This document shows positions 25,517 to 34,341 of a DNA stretch of 64,000 bases, piece by piece. Source of the stretch: JAJYUU01 sp963822955 (GTDB lineage: Bacteria; Actinomycetota; Actinomycetes; Streptosporangiales; Streptosporangiaceae); contig CAWGJS010000007.1 of the NCBI GenBank assembly GCA_963822955.1, forward strand, positions 124,001 to 188,000, written 5' to 3'. The position numbers were made by a program, and so were the translations under genes. Numbering within the stretch: position 1 is the first letter of the stretch; every line of letters starts with the position of its first letter. The notes beneath the pieces are model-generated. The model was not told the origin of the DNA, ran no database searches, and saw nothing but the letters and a program-made list of their open reading frames with translations.

Positions 25517-25996
25517 ATGGCTGAGCCTCAGCCCCGTATCGACTTCGCCAACCTCCCCACGCCCGCCGAGGGCATTCTGGTGACGATGTTCATCACTGTC
25601 CGCAAGGTCGCGCGGTCCCGCGACTTCTACTCTCGCGTCCTGGGCGGCACCGTCGTACTGGACGAGAACCCGTGCATCGTCAGGCTGTCCAACTCGTGGA
25701 TCATCATGAACCCCGGCGGGCCGCCCACGCCCGACAAGCCAGACATCTCGGTGGTTGACTACGAGCCCGGCAATACGACCTCGATCTTCCTCAATCTGCG
25801 GGTTGCTGACATCCAGGCCTGCTATGAGGAGTGGAAGGCGAAGGGCGCCGAGTTCGTGACGGCGCCGATCGACCGCGGAGCGGAGACCCGCTGCTACATG
25901 CGCGATCCGGACGGATACCTCATCGAGGTCGGCCAGTCCACCGGCCTGCTGCACGGCGAGCTTGCCGCGAAGCGCCCCGAAGATCTCCCCGGCTGA
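25517..25996 (+). CDS. VOC superfamily (glyoxalase/dioxygenase-like) protein
   Basis: A 159-residue protein with MFITVRKVARSRDFYSRVLG in the first module and IFLNLRVADIQACYEEWKAK in the second, ending CYMRDPDGYLIEVGQST with a metal-binding Glu. Family members bind a metal and act on small electrophiles or ring substrates. It starts with ATG 25517, 43 nt after the DUF1801 gene, possibly in one transcript with it and the ankyrin gene downstream. Confidence 0.87.
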   Translation: MAEPQPRIDFANLPTPAEGILVTMFITVRKVARSRDFYSRVLGGTVVLDENPCIVRLSNSWIIMNPGGPPTPDKPDISVVDYEPGNTTSIFLNLRVADIQACYEEWKAKGAEFVTAPIDRGAETRCYMRDPDGYLIEVGQSTGLLHGELAAKRPEDLPG

Positions 25997-26010
25997 GCCT
26001 GGCACCCAGG

Positions 26011-26772
26011 ATGGCTGAGCATCAGACGAGCAAGTGGATCCCTGAGGGCGAGCCCGTCGCCATCGAGTTGCGGCTGGCGGTTCGCGCTGGTGACGTCGAG
26101 GCGATCCGGCGATTGCTGCGCGATGATCCGGACCTGGCCTCGGCCCGGCTTGGCGGCCGGGGCGGCGGCAGCGAGACGGGGCTGCATGTCGTCGCCGGGT
26201 GGCCCGGCTACTACCCCAACGGCCCGGAGATCGCCCGTCTCCTGATCGACGCGGGCGCCGACCCTGACGCGCTGACGACCAGCCATGGTTCAGAACCCGG
26301 TCCCGGGTCAGAGACACCGCTCCACTATGCAGCAAGCAACGACGACGTGGACGTGGCTGAAGCCCTGATCGACGGCGGAGCGGATATCGAGGTGGCTGAC
26401 GGTTCGATCGGCACGCCGCTGGATAACGCCGTTGGTTATGGCTGCTGGAATGTCGCCCGCTTGCTGGTGGCGCGCGGCGCACGAGTTGACAAGGCCTGGC
26501 ATGCGGCCGCTCTGGGCATGCTTGGCCGCCTCGAAGAGCTACTCGCAGGCAACCCGTCAGCCGAGGATGTGTCGCAGGCGTTCTGGCATGCCTGCGCAGC
26601 CGGCCAGCGGCGCGCCGCCGAGTATCTGCTGTCCCGCGGCGCTGAACTCAGCTGGGAGCCTGAGTACGCCCAGGGCACGCCGCTTGATGCCGCCAGCGGA
26701 CTGAGCACCCGGCAGGAGAACGTCATCACCTGGCTGCGTGACCTGGGCGCCCCGTCCGCCAGCTCCGATTAA
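26011..26772 (+). CDS. Ankyrin repeat protein
   Basis: A 253-residue soluble protein built of ankyrin repeats: VEAIRRLLRDDPDLASARLG, EIARLLIDAGADPDAL, ETPLHYAASNDDVDVAEALI, NVARLLVARGARVDKAW and AAEYLLSRGAELSWEP. About six repeats fill the chain, with no extra domain. It is a protein-interaction scaffold; the partner is unknown. The ATG at 26011 lies 14 nt after the VOC stop; the frame is open further upstream but only inside that gene. Confidence 0.87.
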   Translation: MAEHQTSKWIPEGEPVAIELRLAVRAGDVEAIRRLLRDDPDLASARLGGRGGGSETGLHVVAGWPGYYPNGPEIARLLIDAGADPDALTTSHGSEPGPGSETPLHYAASNDDVDVAEALIDGGADIEVADGSIGTPLDNAVGYGCWNVARLLVARGARVDKAWHAAALGMLGRLEELLAGNPSAEDVSQAFWHACAAGQRRAAEYLLSRGAELSWEPEYAQGTPLDAASGLSTRQENVITWLRDLGAPSASSD

Positions 26773-26813
26773 CTCACCAAGCCAGAGCGGCACAATTGAC
26801 CGCAACATCTAGC

Positions 26814-27236
26814 TCAGAGGTTGTTCGGCCGGCCGCGCACAGCGACAACCTCCACGAGTCCTTCAGTGCCCCTGAAATCCTCCGGATTAGCGGTGTAAAG
26901 AGGCAGGTCGTTACTGCTCGCTGTCGCAGCGATCATCAGATCCGATGCACGCGAACGCGGCTGACGCCCTGCCATCCGAACCGCCGCGCAAATCTGGCCG
27001 TACAGTCGGGCCGCGTTTTGGTCATACGGGATCGCGTCGAACGTCGACTCAGCGTGCTGCAACACCGCTACCCGTCTCGCGCGCTTTACTGGATCGTCAG
27101 TCGCATGCGGGCCATAGGAGAGTTCGCCGAGCGTGATAGCCGTTATCAGCATCCTGTCAGGCAGCTCAGCCGGATCGTAGAGCTTCAGCGCCGCGATGAT
27201 GCTGGTGTCGACGACTCCGAGATCGTGACCTGTCAC
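26814..27236 (-). CDS. vapC: VapC-type PIN domain toxin
   Basis: A 140-residue PIN ribonuclease. The acidic active-site residues are in GVVDTSIIAALKLYDP (Asp), LITAITLGELSYG (Glu) and RASDLMIAATASSNDLPLYT (Asp), with NPEDFRG near the end. The GTG at 27236 overlaps the antitoxin stop by 4 nt. VapC toxins cut tRNA or rRNA and are neutralised by the antitoxin bound in the same operon. Confidence 0.9.
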   Translation of the reverse strand: MTGHDLGVVDTSIIAALKLYDPAELPDRMLITAITLGELSYGPHATDDPVKRARRVAVLQHAESTFDAIPYDQNAARLYGQICAAVRMAGRQPRSRASDLMIAATASSNDLPLYTANPEDFRGTEGLVEVVAVRGRPNNL

Positions 27237-27514
27237 TGATCAGTGCTTTCGTATGGGTCGCCCACGTCCTGGCTCACGGTCTTATCAAGGTCGGCGCGCA
27301 GGTCGTTAATGTCGATCGTCGGAGCGGCCGCGAAGATCGCGAGTACCTCCTCCTTGGGAACTGCCTGGCGCCTGCGGATCGGAATCATCCTCGCGAGCGG
27401 CTCACCGTTAAGCGTGAGCGTGTACGTACGCCCCTGCCTGAGGCCCCGCGTGATCGAGCCAGAGTCCGCCACGAACTGACGGACACTGATATCAGTTGGT
27501 TGCTCAACTGCCAT
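27233..27514 (-). CDS. vapB: Phd/YefM-type antitoxin (VapB partner)
   Basis: A 93-residue antitoxin. The N-terminal DNA-binding part is SVRQFVADSGSITRGLRQGR and YTLTLNGEPLARMIPI; the acidic C-terminal tail (NDLRADLDKTVSQDVGDPYE) would wrap the toxin. The ATG at 27514 is chosen because it fits the family length and sits just after a TATGCT-like promoter element; a longer frame upstream is Arg-rich and unlikely. First gene of the toxin-antitoxin operon. Confidence 0.88.
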   Translation of the reverse strand: MAVEQPTDISVRQFVADSGSITRGLRQGRTYTLTLNGEPLARMIPIRRRQAVPKEEVLAIFAAAPTIDINDLRADLDKTVSQDVGDPYESTDQ

Positions 27515-27533
27515 AACACAAGCATACCCGCGG

Positions 27534-27552
27534 CGTACCACGTCGTACCACG
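27534..27552. promoter_or_regulatory. Direct repeat upstream of the vapBC operon
   Basis: CGTACCACG occurs at 27534-27542 and again at 27544-27552, one helical turn apart and 20 nt upstream of the antitoxin start. This is a plausible autoregulatory site for the antitoxin complex. Confidence 0.45.
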
Positions 27553-27599
27553 GGAGCCGCATAGGCGCCAGGCAGGACGCTCGCGCGAGCTGGCCGTTA

Positions 27600-28561
27600 C
27601 TAGTCAGCTGGTGAAGAGGCAAGCGCGTCCTGTGCTTCGCGCGCGGCCGGGCCACCTGCGGCGGCGACAGCCTGCAGGGCCCGCCCGCAGGCCTCGTCGC
27701 GGGCGTTGTGTGCACTGATGTCGATATCGGGAACGACGCCTGTGCCTTCCCAGTTGCCGCCCGTTCTCGGACTGACCGCCTCAGCGACCGAGATGGTCGC
27801 CTCCAGATGGGGATGCAGCACGAACCCCTCGCGCGCGTTCGCGCCGCCGCGAGAGCGCTCGCCGACGAGGCATGCCCGGCCCAGCTCCTGGAGGTCGAAG
27901 CTCAGCTGCTCAGCTCCGGAGAACGTCGCGGTGCTCGTCAGCACGTAGACCGGCTTGGCTCGCCCGAAGCGCCGTCCGGGCACATGAGGCAGCGTCCACC
28001 ACTGCGTACGCGGCTCCCCTGGCGCTCGAGCAGCCCGGTCAGCTCGACCGGCTCGTGGTCCCATAGGTAGCTGACCAGGAATGCGACCATTCCGGGCTCG
28101 CCACCGAGGCAGCGGCGCAGGTCGATGATGAGAGCATCGGTGCTCGCCAGCAGGCTCATCGCGGCGGTAACTGAGTCCGCGCAGATCGCGGCCGGGAACA
28201 GGACCGGCTGCAGGTCCAGGTAGCCGACATTGCCCGCGAGCCGCTGCGCGCAGGCGACTCCGCCGCAGGCCTGGTCCGCCCAGCGGGTCATCGCGGCGAA
28301 TTCCTCGCTGTCATCGCCTGGCGGCCGTGGCGCGAGCACGTCCTCGTGGAAAACGAGCCGCAGGTGCTTGTCGCCGTTGACGGACTGCAGGTCCGCGGTC
28401 ACCACTGCCGCGAGCGATGCTTCCTCGGCCGGATAGCGTCCCTGCCTCAGTCCGTCCGCCAGGACACCGGAGATCGTGGCTGCCACATCGGGGAAGAGAT
28501 AGCGGGTCTCGACGAGGTCGCGCAGGCGTGTGATCAGGCCTGCCAGTTCTGAATCAATCAT
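27600..28561 (-). pseudogene. S41 family peptidase-like protein, one frameshift
   Basis: The gene starts at ATG 28561 and reads an N-terminal helical region (LITRLRDLVETRYLFPDVAA) and a core with NVGYLDLQPVLFP and ALIIDLRRCLGG. Near a C4 run at 28016-28019 the frame breaks; the next frame continues with PRTQWWTLPHVPG, KPVYVLTSTATFSGAEQLSF (catalytic Ser in TFSGAEQ) and EAVSPRTGGNWEGTGVVPDI to the TAG at 27600. This is the IRBP/tail-specific protease type. A one-base deletion explains everything, so it may be intact in the cell. It is divergent from an ArsR-type gene with a palindrome between. Confidence 0.78.
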
Positions 28562-28580
28562 GAGTTAAGAAAAGCATACA

Positions 28581-28597
28581 CTTGACTTATCGTCAAG
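28581..28597. promoter_or_regulatory. Perfect palindrome between S41 peptidase and ArsR-type genes
   Basis: CTTGAC-TTATC-GTCAAG is a 6-bp perfect inverted repeat with a 5-nt spacer in the 56-nt divergent gap. The likely ligand is the adjacent ArsR-type regulator, which would then control both itself and the peptidase. Confidence 0.6.
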
Positions 28598-28617
28598 GAT
28601 AATTAACGCTTATTTCC

Positions 28618-29142
28618 ATGACTGAGGACACCGGCGACGTCACCCTGGTCTCGACGCCCGAGCAGTTCAAGGCACTGGGCCATCCGATGCGTCACCGGCT
28701 GCTATTCGCCCTCGGCCACGGCGATGCGACGATCAGCCAGCTTGCCGCCGCGCTCGCGACCAACAAGGGCAACGTCTCCCATCACCTGAGAGTGCTCGCG
28801 GACGCTGGCCTGGTCGAGCAGGCGGGCACCCGGACGGTGCGCGGCGGTACCGAGCAGTACTACCGGCGGGTGTCCCGCGCCCTGAGCTACAACGATGCGG
28901 CCACGACCGAGACGGCGTTCCGAGCCCTCGCCGCTGATATCGCCGCCGCTGAACCCGACCCGTTCCTCGTGCTGCGCTACATCCGGCTCAGTCCTGGCCG
29001 GGCGGCAGAGCTGCTGGCTACCCTCCACGGCATCGCCGACCAGCCAGAGGAGGAGCACGCAACCGAGCAGAACCGGTACGGCCTCCTGCTCGGTCTCTTC
29101 CAGCCGGCGCAAGCACCGCCCGCAGAAGGGCCGCGAGCCTAG
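28618..29142 (+). CDS. ArsR-type winged-helix transcriptional regulator
   Basis: A 174-residue regulator. The N-terminal half is an ArsR/HTH_20 domain: FKALGHPMRHRLLFALGHGD, TISQLAAALATNKGNVSHHL (recognition helix) and LADAGLVEQAG with a wing GGTEQYYRR. The C-terminal half, FLVLRYIRLSPGRAAELLAT, may sense a ligand or dimerise. No metal cysteines are seen. It is divergent from the S41-like gene over a 17-bp palindrome, and its 3-prime end overlaps the convergent methyltransferase by 4 nt. Confidence 0.88.
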   Translation: MTEDTGDVTLVSTPEQFKALGHPMRHRLLFALGHGDATISQLAAALATNKGNVSHHLRVLADAGLVEQAGTRTVRGGTEQYYRRVSRALSYNDAATTETAFRALAADIAAAEPDPFLVLRYIRLSPGRAAELLATLHGIADQPEEEHATEQNRYGLLLGLFQPAQAPPAEGPRA

Positions 29143-29777
29143 CTTTCGGCCGGCTTGCGCCACAGCAGGGAATAGCGCCAGAAGACCAGCCGCCGCACCT
29201 TCGCGCCCGGCAGCAGGGCGGAAGCTTGCCGGCGGACCTCGCGCGTGGTCAGCGTCCCGTCAAGGACGGGCATGATCGCGTGGCTGGCTTCGATCGCACA
29301 CCAGCGGCCGCCGACCGTCGCCCGGAGGATGGCGAAGGCAGCTCCGAGGAGCCGCTCACCCACCGCCCCGCACACTTCAGCGGGCAACTCGCGCGGCAGG
29401 TCAATCCGCGGCAGCGCTACGACGGCCAGGACGCCACCCGGTCGCAACGCTCGAGCCAGGCGCGGCAAGGCCTCGTCCAGCTGCATGTGGTGCAAGGCGG
29501 TGTTGGAGACGATCGCGTCGTAGTGAGCAGCTGGCAGCGGCTCACGCAGGACGTCAGCCAGGAGGCAGGTGACGTTCGGCGGTGCCACCAGCCTGGCCTG
29601 GTCGATCATGGCAGGCGACCGGTCGAGGGCATCGACGTGTTCTGCGCGGGTGGCGAGTACAGCCGCGAACAGCCCGGCTCCGCACCCGACATCCAGCACC
29701 CGGCGGCATGGCCGCGGCAGCTGCCGCATGAGCAGCTGCTCGTAGTAAGCGTTGTGATCCCAGCCCAGCGCGCCCAT
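29139..29777 (-). CDS. Class I SAM-dependent methyltransferase
   Basis: A 212-residue Rossmann methyltransferase. Motif I is VLDVGCGAGLFAAVLA, motif II includes ALDRSPAMIDQAR, then LLADVLREPLP and DAIVSNTALHHMQLDEALPR, and motif III LRPGGVLAVVALPR. The AdoMet core is complete; the C-terminal 70 residues (ATVGGRWCAIEASHAIMPVL) shape the acceptor site. Target unknown. It converges with the ArsR-type gene. Confidence 0.88.
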   Translation of the reverse strand: MGALGWDHNAYYEQLLMRQLPRPCRRVLDVGCGAGLFAAVLATRAEHVDALDRSPAMIDQARLVAPPNVTCLLADVLREPLPAAHYDAIVSNTALHHMQLDEALPRLARALRPGGVLAVVALPRIDLPRELPAEVCGAVGERLLGAAFAILRATVGGRWCAIEASHAIMPVLDGTLTTREVRRQASALLPGAKVRRLVFWRYSLLWRKPAES

Positions 29778-29847
29778 CGCTCCCGAACCTCACAGCGGCT
29801 GCCTGATCGCCTTGGTAGGTTAGCTCCCCCGGCGAAAGTGGGTAACC

Positions 29848-31050
29848 GTGAAGGCGCTCGTATTCCGCCACAATCTCGCCCGTGAGGCTGCCTCGACAAT
29901 CGCCGGGCGACTCGATCAGCGCGCCTTTGTCTCCCGCGTGGCGCCGGTTCGCATTGAGGATGTGGCCGAGCTTCCGCTGCCCGCCGAGGACTGGGTGCGG
30001 GTGGACACGACCTTCTCGGGCCTGTGCGGCTCCGACGTGAAGCAGATCCTCCTCAACGGCGCCCGCGACAATCCGCTGACGGCGCTGGTGTCGTTCCCGC
30101 ACGTGCTCGGCCACGAGGTCGTCGGGCGCCGGACGGACACCGGCGAGCGTGTCGTGCTGAACCCGTGGCTGTCGTGCGGGCCCCGCGGGATCGACCCGCC
30201 GTGCGTGGCATGCAAGGAGGGCCGCTACACCTGGTGCCGGAACTTCCGCTCCGGTGACCTGCCTGTCGCGATCCACATCGGGAACTGCGCCGCAGCGGCC
30301 GGGGCCCACGCCGAGCGGTTCGCGGCGCATACCTCGCAGCTGTTCACCATCCCCGATGGCGTCTCCGACGAGGCGGCCGTGCTGGCCGACCCGGTGAGCG
30401 TCTCGCTGCGCTCGATCCTGCTCGCGCCGCCGCCGCAGGACCAGCCCGTGCTGGTTTACGGTTCGGGCACGCTCGCCTTCGCGGCGATCGCGCTGCTCCG
30501 CCACCTCTACCCCGCCACTGAGGTGTGGGCAGCAACCCGGTCCGGTAAGCGGGCGGAGCTGGCGACCCGGCTCGGCGCGCACGCGGTGCTGCCCTCCTCC
30601 CCCGACGAGCTCGTCGCGCAGGTCGCCGGGCGCCTCGGCACGACACCTCTCGAGCCGTGGAGCAAGAGCGACTGGCTGCAGGATGGCCCGGCCGTCGTCT
30701 ACGACACGATTGGCTCCACCGAGACCGTCGAGACCTCGCTCCGGCTGCTCGCCACGGGCGGCACGCTCGTCGTCTCCGGGGTCGAGCCGCCGAAGCGCTT
30801 CGAGTGGACTCCGCTCTACTTCAAGGAGCTGCACGTCGTCGGCTCGAACGGCTTCGGCATCGAGGAGGTGGGCGGCGTGGCCAAGCATGCGATGGAGCAC
30901 TATTTCGACTTCATCGCAGCCGGCCTCGACCTGACGCCGGTCATCACTCACCGCTTCCCGCTCGAGCGCTGGGACGAGGCAGTGCTGACGCTGAAGAACG
31001 CCAGGCGCACGGGAGCCGTCAAGGTGCTGCTCGAGCCAACCCGCGGTTAA
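29848..31050 (+). CDS. Zinc-dependent alcohol dehydrogenase-like MDR protein
   Basis: A 400-residue medium-chain dehydrogenase. Catalytic zinc ligands are in FSGLCGSDVKQI (Cys) and HVLGHEVVGRR (His-Glu); a Cys-rich region (CGPRGIDPPCVACKEG with YTWC) replaces the canonical structural zinc loop. The coenzyme fold begins VLVYGSGTLAFAAIALLRH. The GTG at 29848 is used because the protein starts MKALVFRHNL. It is longer than typical ADHs by about 50 residues between the domains. It probably oxidises a secondary alcohol or sugar; the substrate is not evident. Confidence 0.87.
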   Translation: MKALVFRHNLAREAASTIAGRLDQRAFVSRVAPVRIEDVAELPLPAEDWVRVDTTFSGLCGSDVKQILLNGARDNPLTALVSFPHVLGHEVVGRRTDTGERVVLNPWLSCGPRGIDPPCVACKEGRYTWCRNFRSGDLPVAIHIGNCAAAAGAHAERFAAHTSQLFTIPDGVSDEAAVLADPVSVSLRSILLAPPPQDQPVLVYGSGTLAFAAIALLRHLYPATEVWAATRSGKRAELATRLGAHAVLPSSPDELVAQVAGRLGTTPLEPWSKSDWLQDGPAVVYDTIGSTETVETSLRLLATGGTLVVSGVEPPKRFEWTPLYFKELHVVGSNGFGIEEVGGVAKHAMEHYFDFIAAGLDLTPVITHRFPLERWDEAVLTLKNARRTGAVKVLLEPTRG

Positions 31051-31087
31051 CCCCTCAACCGCGACCAGGGCGGGAACGGCTGCGCCC

Positions 31088-31543
31088 TCATCGCGGCGCG
31101 TAATCCGGCCTCGCGAACGGCCAGCTCTCGGCTAGCCAACCGCAGACCAGGTCATACAGCGGCTTGTCCAGCTCGGCCCTGTCGGCCCGCACCCAGGAGC
31201 GCACGTCGATGTCGTAACCCTCGCGCCGGGCTGGATAGATGTACAGGCAGCCGATGACATCGCCCGAGGCCGGGTCGAGCACGGTGTAGGTGAACCCGGT
31301 GCGGTTGCCGAAGTCGCGCGCGTGCCTGGTCAGGTCGGCAGCGTTCTGCTCCGGCGACATCGTCTCGGGCGGCCAGGTCCGGCAGGCGAAGCCCGGCGTC
31401 TGCCTGATGTGCCGGACGCTGCTCGTCCAGGCCGCGTGATCTGCCTCGTTGTGCTCCACCCCGAGTGGCTCCAGCACGAACAGCTCGGTTCGCAGTCCGG
31501 CGGGGACCGCAAAGTCAGCCGGGACCAGCGGCGTTGGCGTCAT
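31088..31543 (-). CDS. GNAT N-acetyltransferase
   Basis: A 151-residue GNAT-fold protein. FVLEPLGVEHNEADHAAWTS starts the domain, NRTGFTYTVLDPASGDVIGC with LYIYP gives the central strands, and SWVRADRAELDKPLYDLVCG the acetyl-CoA helix region; the usual QxxGxG/A loop is weak. Substrate unknown. It converges with the dehydrogenase gene (37-nt gap). Confidence 0.8.
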   Translation of the reverse strand: MTPTPLVPADFAVPAGLRTELFVLEPLGVEHNEADHAAWTSSVRHIRQTPGFACRTWPPETMSPEQNAADLTRHARDFGNRTGFTYTVLDPASGDVIGCLYIYPARREGYDIDVRSWVRADRAELDKPLYDLVCGWLAESWPFARPDYAPR

Positions 31544-31699
31544 CGGTTGCCCATGGCAAGCGCGCTCGGCCCTGCGGTCCGCTGCACCTCTTTGGTCAGC
31601 GGAAGCCGCAATACCGGTGCCCGATTGTCTGCTAGCGCAGAGATGACCACGGGGGTGACATCATGGCCGTAACCGAATGCCGGCGTGCGGCCGTGCCGC

Positions 31700-33170
31700 G
31701 CTCGTGAGACCTGGCAATGCTGGCCGGCTCCGGACTGCGGAAGACAGCAGTGCGCATGCCAAGTCCGTGACACTGACCATCCGCGGCTCGCTGGGCCGGC
31801 AGCCCCGTCACGAGCCTGATCGGCGTTCATCGGCTACGGACGTGAACCCCGCGCGCGGGCTTGTCAGGGAGCTAGCCACCTCCAGGCCGGGCAGTACGCG
31901 CTCGAAGTCCAGGTCGCCGACGCTGACCCGCAGGGAAGTACGTCGCCAACACGCTGATCGCACGCATCCGACGGCGGCAACACGGCGTGACGCTGAGCGC
32001 CCAGCACAGCGTGCCGGTGCAGGTCCGCTTGATGGCGCTGCGCTGGACAACGGGACCGGCAATGTCTGCGCCAACTTCGGGCCCGCTGATGACGCGATCC
32101 CGGTGCTGAGCGACGCCGTACAGGGTCGCCCCGTGATATCGTCCCTTCCGGTCGAGGCACTCAGGTCGTCTACGGCGACACCGCGCGCGGCGGATGGCCG
32201 ACCTGGCGGGATCTGGCCGGGCTGGCCAGGCCAGTCGCCCGCTTTACCACTGCACGGCTTCGAGGGTCAGCTTCGAGTCACCGAGGCGCGCGATGCGGCC
32301 GTGGCGGCAACGGGCTATTTCGTCCTGACCGGCGGCCCGACGTGCGGAGCCACCCAGTCCAGCACCTTCGCGCCGGTACTCGACCTCGGTGACGACCGAG
32401 TACCGTCCGGGCACCTGGCACCCGATCTGCATCTCGAACCCCGCCGGTGAAGGCTCGATCGGCGACACGCTCACTGACACCTATGTCGCAGGCCGCAGCA
32501 ACGCCGCGACCGACTACGGCGCTGCCTGGGGACGGACTACTTCCTGCCGAGCGCCTAACCGGTCGCTGGACGAAATGTCTTCGGCAACCAGGCTGAAGCT
32601 GGGGAACTTGTTTGCACGATCCGGCGGCGGGCCAGGGCGACCCTGCGGGGCGGGCCGTAGCAGCCTGAAGTCACACGGACGGATCCTCGCCCGGCTGATG
32701 CCGATGTCGGCCAGACGCTGTTCCGCACGGTGGTCCTTCACTCTGGCTGGTAACGATCCGAGCTGCGACCCGGCAGACCGATGGTTTCCTGAACTGTCGC
32801 CAGCGGTAACCGTCCGGTGGCAGCTCCATGCCTCGCTCGCCGAGCCAGGCAGCAGTTCCCGGTTGGCTGTACGCAGTACCGCGTGGACGGGCTGGCGAGA
32901 ACTGGCCTTCCTGGAGCCCGAACCGCGAACTGGGTCGCTAGTCGGGCCGTTCGGCGGACCGAACCGGAATACCTGGCGGAAGATCGGCGTGCAGATACGT
33001 CTGACGGCGGCCGCACCTGGCAGCCGCTGAGACTGCATCGACGTGGCCGGGACTGGCCCTGACGCTTCCGCGAGCCTGTCGCCGGCAACGTCTCGCTGCG
33101 ATCCACGGTGGTCAGCGATCGGCGGCGACAGCGCTGATCGGGCCTACTGCTGGGTGTGGCGTGGGCAGAC
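31700..33170 (+). pseudogene. Degraded secreted-protein gene, possibly S8-peptidase-like
   Basis: No convincing single reading frame spans this 1.5 kb, yet short protein-like stretches appear in alternating plus-strand frames: HLQAGQYALEVQVADAD, YGDTARGGWPTWRDLAGL, ATQSSTFAPVLDLGDD, YRPGTWHPICISNPAGEG and SDGGRTWQPLRLHR with VSLRSTVV. The last resembles the C-terminal beta domains of actinobacterial subtilisin-like exoproteins. Stops and frameshifts interrupt everything, so I read it as a decayed gene. Long frames on either strand here are not believable genes. Confidence 0.35.
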
Positions 33171-33179
33171 GCCCATTGA

Positions 33180-34334
33180 CTAGCCGCGCGTGTCGCCGCC
33201 GAAGCGCTCGTCGACCTGCTGGGCCGCGAGGCCGAAGTCGGCCAGCGAGTACCGGTGCGCCGGCCTGCTATCACCGCTTGCGGCCTCGGCATGCAGTGCC
33301 CTGATCGCGTCCGCGGCCGCGCCGCTGTAGTCGAGGCCGAAATGCTCATACACCGATTCCACCGTGCCGACCGGGTCCGCGGTGAAGTCGGCGTAGTCGA
33401 CGTCCAGGAACTGAGCCGGGCTGTACCTCGATCTCGCTGCCGCGAAGGTCTCCAGCCCGCGGGCCCACAGCTCGAGCTGGCTCGCGCCGATGACGTCGCC
33501 GCGGAACGCGTTCGACCAGCCCTCGGTCGCGTGCGCCGCGAGTGAGCACATCGATCCGATCACCGCTCGCGGCTCGCGGTGGGTCTGGATGATCAGGGCG
33601 TCCGGATAAACCTCAAGGATCGCGTCCAGCGAGAACAGGTGGCTGGGGTTCTTCAGCACCCACCGGCGGCCGGGGTCGTTCAGGCCGATGAGCTGCAGAT
33701 TCTGCCGGTGCCTGCGGAACGGGCCGGTCCAGTCCTGATCTTGCAGCCACGCCGAGTAGGTCGGCAGGTGAGCCAGGCACTCATACGACACCGACCGCAG
33801 GGTCTGCCGCAGCAGCTGCCAGCACTCCTCAACCGTGTCAGCGGCGATGTAGTGCACGCCCATGAACTCCGGATGCTCCACGTGATGCCGCTGGTACCCG
33901 GCCTGGATGTGCTGGAAGACGGGGTTGTCCGCCCAGGTGTCCCGCGGTGGCCGCGCCTGCGGCATCTCCGCCAGCCAGAGTTCCAGTCCCTGATGCTCCG
34001 GATCAGCGGTCAGCATCCGGTGCAGTGCCGTCGTCCCGCTCCGCGGCAGGCCCGTGACGAAGATCGGCCGGCCGATGCTGACGTCCGCATGCTCCGGGTG
34101 CGCGGCCCGGCCTGCGTTCGCGAGCAGCCGCGCCGCGAGCGCGCCGCGCAGTCCGACCCGCGCGACCTTCTGGCCGAGCGGGGTCAGGTCGGCGTCGCGG
34201 GCATAGGACTCCAGGATCACCGCCAGGCCGTCGGTGTAGTCGTCGGCACCGAAGTCGGTCAGCCCGGTCAGCCGCGTCGCGGACTCGTGCAGGTCCTCGA
34301 CGGTCCCGACGCTGTCGCGCGCTGAAGTCGTCAT
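33180..34334 (-). CDS. Sulfotransferase family protein
   Basis: A 384-residue PAPS-type sulfotransferase-fold protein. The 5-prime phosphosulfate loop is PIFVTGLPRSGTTALHRML; further on are WVLKNPSHLFSLDAILEVYP and LIIQTHREPRAVIGSMCSL (3-prime phosphate loop), then FLDVDYADFTADPVGTV. The ATG at 34334 follows the SDR stop after 7 nt, so they are in one operon. Such actinobacterial proteins often sit in steroid or lipid catabolic clusters; the acceptor is unknown. Confidence 0.88.
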   Translation of the reverse strand: MTTSARDSVGTVEDLHESATRLTGLTDFGADDYTDGLAVILESYARDADLTPLGQKVARVGLRGALAARLLANAGRAAHPEHADVSIGRPIFVTGLPRSGTTALHRMLTADPEHQGLELWLAEMPQARPPRDTWADNPVFQHIQAGYQRHHVEHPEFMGVHYIAADTVEECWQLLRQTLRSVSYECLAHLPTYSAWLQDQDWTGPFRRHRQNLQLIGLNDPGRRWVLKNPSHLFSLDAILEVYPDALIIQTHREPRAVIGSMCSLAAHATEGWSNAFRGDVIGASQLELWARGLETFAAARSRYSPAQFLDVDYADFTADPVGTVESVYEHFGLDYSGAAADAIRALHAEAASGDSRPAHRYSLADFGLAAQQVDERFGGDTRG

Positions 34335-34341
34335 CGGCGCC

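Noticed and set aside
29554..30951. 465-residue minus-strand frame
   Set aside because: Antisense to the zinc alcohol dehydrogenase, which carries the real motifs.
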